Shown one piece after another: positions 61,739 to 64,000 of a stretch of 64,000 nucleotides of DNA (its first letter is position 1; the number at the start of each line of letters is the position of its first letter). The notes beneath the pieces were generated by a model. That model saw nothing but the letters and a program-made list of their open reading frames with translations. It did no database searches and was not told where the DNA came from. The DNA lies in assembly GCF_004795735.1 (NCBI RefSeq), contig NZ_CP039247.1, positions 930,001-994,000 of the forward strand, in the 5' to 3' direction. Origin of the DNA: Corynebacterium endometrii (GTDB taxonomy: Bacteria; Actinomycetota; Actinomycetes; Mycobacteriales; Mycobacteriaceae). The translations under genes and the position numbers were made by a program.

Positions 61739-64000
61739 TTACAGTTCTCCCTGTTTTCCGAAAAGAGAACGGCTTGAGTCCGTCAGCTTCTCGAACTGCT
61801 CGTAATTGATGCTGAGATCGAACTGCTCGATATTGTCCAAGACGTTTACGATATGGCATTTCTTAGTTCCACCGTTCTTTGGTCCGCGCAGTCCACGGCC
61901 AATCATCTGCTGATAGCGTACTTCGCTCTGTGTAGGGCGCGTGATGTAAACAGCATTGGTCCCTGGGAAATCAAAACCCTGAGAGAGTACCGCGTAGTTA
62001 GTAAGAACGCGAAGCTCTCCGTTCTTAAATCTTTCAACTGCAAGTCGCCGTTCGCCAATTGAGGTGTTTTCGCTGATTGCGGCAGCTGGGCAGCCCTGCA
62101 TAGTCAGCAGGGTCGCAATGGTTTCCGCGTTTTCAACTGAAGCAGCAAACACAATGATGGACCAATCCGAAGGCTTTTCGAGGATAGATGCAACAATGCG
62201 ATTGGTCCTATCGATATCGGATCCCAGCTCGATCTCAGAATGTCGAGGCAGCCAATGACGCTCTCGGAAAGCTTCAACTTCTTCAGGCGTCAATTTAACG
62301 AATGAATTTGTGTCGATATGCTCCATCTCTACATGGGAAAGGACGAGATCTCTTTGAAGTCGCGCCAGGGGTTCTTCATCGCCGAAAACTCCCTTGTCTA
62401 GGATATTCTCGTCGAATCGCTTTAACAGGCGTTGGGTCTCAGGCGAATCTGAGCGACCCCGGAATGGGGTTGCAGTGAGACCGAGCAGCAGTTTGTCGCG
62501 CTGATGTGCTGCACGTCCAGTCCACTCAAGAATCTTTGTATACGTTGGCGCAAGAGCTGAGTGAGCTTCATCAATAATTACTAGAGGGGTTTCGCGAAGC
62601 CACTCGTAATCTGGATTGCCGATTGTTCGGCCCATTTTTTGATAGGTTGAAACAACCACTTGTACACCAGAGACTTCTTCTTCTGCGTTGTAACGTTGTC
62701 CAAAGTGCCGGCTTAGAGTCAGAGGTGTACCTTGCCGTCCTAGGCCCCGCCAAATGTATGCCCAGACATCAATGGCTTGTTCGCATAGCTCTTCATTGGA
62801 AACAATCCAAAGTAGGGTTCCATCGAAGGGAGTTCCGTCTTCGGAATCGAATTCTCCTGCGGTAATCGACTCTACGATGGATTGGACTGCTACGCGTGTC
62901 TTGCCTGCACCCGTTGGCAGCGTAATCAAACCTCGCTTCTTTTCCGTTCCACGGATCATCTCACGAAGCTTGTCGGAGACTAGTTGCTGATAATCATGGA
63001 ATTGTGGCGGCTTTGCGGGGCCTTCAACGAATTCCGACGGACTTGCAGGAGCAACTGACTTGAAGCCTGCCCACCGTTCACTGAATCCAAGCTCCTTCAC
63101 CCACTTACGTGCTGCGTAAGTTCCATGCCAACGTTTAGGTGGTTGGCCGATCGAATCAGGCAAGGTGGACTTAGAAGCTAGTTTCTCCAACGTGCTTGGC
63201 CCGTACATCTTTGTGCATAATTCGGCCAGCTCGATTCCTGAAGGAATTCTTTCTGACGATTCCTCCATCATTTTGAATACCTGGGCAGGAATCAAAGTCA
63301 TTAGGTATTCGTCGGCAAAGAGTAATGAGATACGTTCTGCGTCACTTGCTGCGGCTCGTAACTGAGCGCGAAGCTTTTGGTTCTTCTGCTTTTCGATATC
63401 TTCGATGATTCTATTAAGGGTATAGTCATCGAAACTCTGATCAAGACAAAGGAATACGTGTTCTAGTTGTCCCCTAAGGGTTTCCGAAGTAGTGAGAATC
63501 AAGTTTCCTTCACGCCCACGATCAACGACCTTAGTTGTCCTTGGTCGTCCTGGAACAGCGCTGGCGATAACCAGCGATTTACAAGCTTGAACTTCAATGC
63601 TATCTAAATCGATATCCTGTTCAAGGTGCATCCATAAAGTAGGGAACATGGTCGCAAGTGGAATTGAATCAAGAACTGGTTCATAGTCGAATTCACGTGG
63701 CACACGGTGACTTGGCATGAAACCCCAAGCTTCTGCCATTTGGTTCACGTCTTCTGCTGAAACAACAGGGAGCGTAGGAATTCCAAGATCCTCAAGAATG
63801 GTTTCGAGCTCTTGATCTGCGGAAATTGCTACTTCCTCGGGAGGTAAGTATTCCCAGTTTTCACCGACCCGCACATGGACTTGCGCAGGAGGTGTTTCAG
63901 GTTCAACAAAAGCCCACCATGCGTAAGTTTTTCCAAGTAAGCCCTCATTCTCCTTTTGGCGATGGAACGCAGCCATTTCTTTAAAGTCCTCAGCTTGAAG
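61739..64000 (-). CDS. SF2 DEAD/DEAH-box helicase, 5' end cut by window edge
   Basis: At least 753 residues are visible. The frame stays open to base 64000, so the ATG at 63976 may not be the start. The first ~330 visible residues hold no motif I can name. The helicase core has RGLITLPTGAGKTRVAVQ (Walker A near 350), VIIDEAHSALAPTY (DEAH, near 467), LLGLTATPFRGR (motif III) and YQQMIGRGLRGPKNGG (motif VI near 695). The core resembles restriction-type translocating helicases. It heads the visible operon, abutting the SF1 helicase gene. It may fill the role of DrmD or DrmE or be a new subunit. A larger N-terminal domain probably lies beyond the window. Confidence 0.8.
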   Translation of the reverse strand, partial: LQAEDFKEMAAFHRQKENEGLLGKTYAWWAFVEPETPPAQVHVRVGENWEYLPPEEVAISADQELETILEDLGIPTLPVVSAEDVNQMAEAWGFMPSHRVPREFDYEPVLDSIPLATMFPTLWMHLEQDIDLDSIEVQACKSLVIASAVPGRPRTTKVVDRGREGNLILTTSETLRGQLEHVFLCLDQSFDDYTLNRIIEDIEKQKNQKLRAQLRAAASDAERISLLFADEYLMTLIPAQVFKMMEESSERIPSGIELAELCTKMYGPSTLEKLASKSTLPDSIGQPPKRWHGTYAARKWVKELGFSERWAGFKSVAPASPSEFVEGPAKPPQFHDYQQLVSDKLREMIRGTEKKRGLITLPTGAGKTRVAVQSIVESITAGEFDSEDGTPFDGTLLWIVSNEELCEQAIDVWAYIWRGLGRQGTPLTLSRHFGQRYNAEEEVSGVQVVVSTYQKMGRTIGNPDYEWLRETPLVIIDEAHSALAPTYTKILEWTGRAAHQRDKLLLGLTATPFRGRSDSPETQRLLKRFDENILDKGVFGDEEPLARLQRDLVLSHVEMEHIDTNSFVKLTPEEVEAFRERHWLPRHSEIELGSDIDRTNRIVASILEKPSDWSIIVFAASVENAETIATLLTMQGCPAAAISENTSIGERRLAVERFKNGELRVLTNYAVLSQGFDFPGTNAVYITRPTQSEVRYQQMIGRGLRGPKNGGTKKCHIVNVLDNIEQFDLSINYEQFEKLTDSSRSLFGKQGEL

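Noticed and set aside
1..64000. tRNA, rRNA or CRISPR arrays
   Set aside because: No cloverleaf, selC-like tRNA, ribosomal RNA block or regularly spaced repeats were recognised by eye.

Overview
This window is a chromosomal segment of a high-GC actinobacterium, almost certainly a Corynebacterium. Gene order over most of its length follows the Mycobacterium tuberculosis backbone from memory: Rv1156/Rv1157c, typA, lpqW, mshB, Rv1171, fdxC, dapC, dapD, dapE, Rv1205, folP2, Rv1209, Rv1211, glgA/glgC, Rv1220c, sigE, rseA, tatB, mrp, kgd, Rv1249c. The fused E1/E2-type 2-oxoglutarate dehydrogenase (odhA), mycothiol synthesis (mshB) and LpqW all fit Mycobacteriales.

Layout. 1-3 kb: selA (5' end cut by the window edge) and selB, the selenocysteine-incorporation pair. 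3-8.8 kb: a corynebacterial hypothetical gene, a ZIP metal transporter behind a Zur-like palindrome, a DUF808 membrane protein, a PanE-like reductase, and a DUF402/secreted Rv1157c-family pair. 9-17.7 kb: typA, lpqW, mshB, a small membrane protein, ferredoxin fdxC, dapC, an RluA-type pseudouridine synthase and gtrA. 17.7-18.8 kb: a three-gene XRE-regulator/membrane-protein cassette whose promoter is covered by repeated operator half-sites; it includes a 49-residue gene. 18.8-24.6 kb: dapD, an amino-acid permease, dapE, a LOG-family gene and folP2. 24.6-27.4 kb: a reversed, visibly AT-richer two-gene cassette (glycosyltransferase 2 and a zinc-ribbon membrane protein) placed where mycobacteria carry gpgS/tag. 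27.5-34 kb: DivIVA-like protein, DUF3117, RlmA-like methyltransferase, a GH32-like protein lacking its catalytic acids, glgA and glgC. 34-37 kb: O-methyltransferase, sigE, its zinc anti-sigma factor and tatB. 37-50.7 kb: mrp, an orphan betaine-type binding lipoprotein, odhA, an Rv1249c-like protein, a YjiH-family transporter behind a structured leader, a carboxylesterase and hypothetical genes.

50.8-53.5 kb: an MFS transporter whose last codons were replaced by a complete IS256-family element (52034-53502, 9-bp target duplication); the original C-terminus can be reconstructed across the insertion.

53.7-64 kb: a tightly packed, AT-richer minus-strand operon of at least five genes, running off the right edge. 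In transcription order it encodes an SF2 helicase (5' end cut), a UvrD-like SF1 helicase, a DrmA-type helicase, a DrmB-type DUF1998 protein and a C5-cytosine DNA methyltransferase. DrmA-DrmB plus a C5 methyltransferase is the signature of the DISARM anti-phage system, but DrmC (PLD nuclease) and a clear DrmE are not visible and two extra helicases are present. This makes it a DISARM-like variant and the most interesting system in the window.

No rRNA, tRNA, CRISPR array or prophage was recognised. Homology statements rest on motif recognition and memory, not on database searches.
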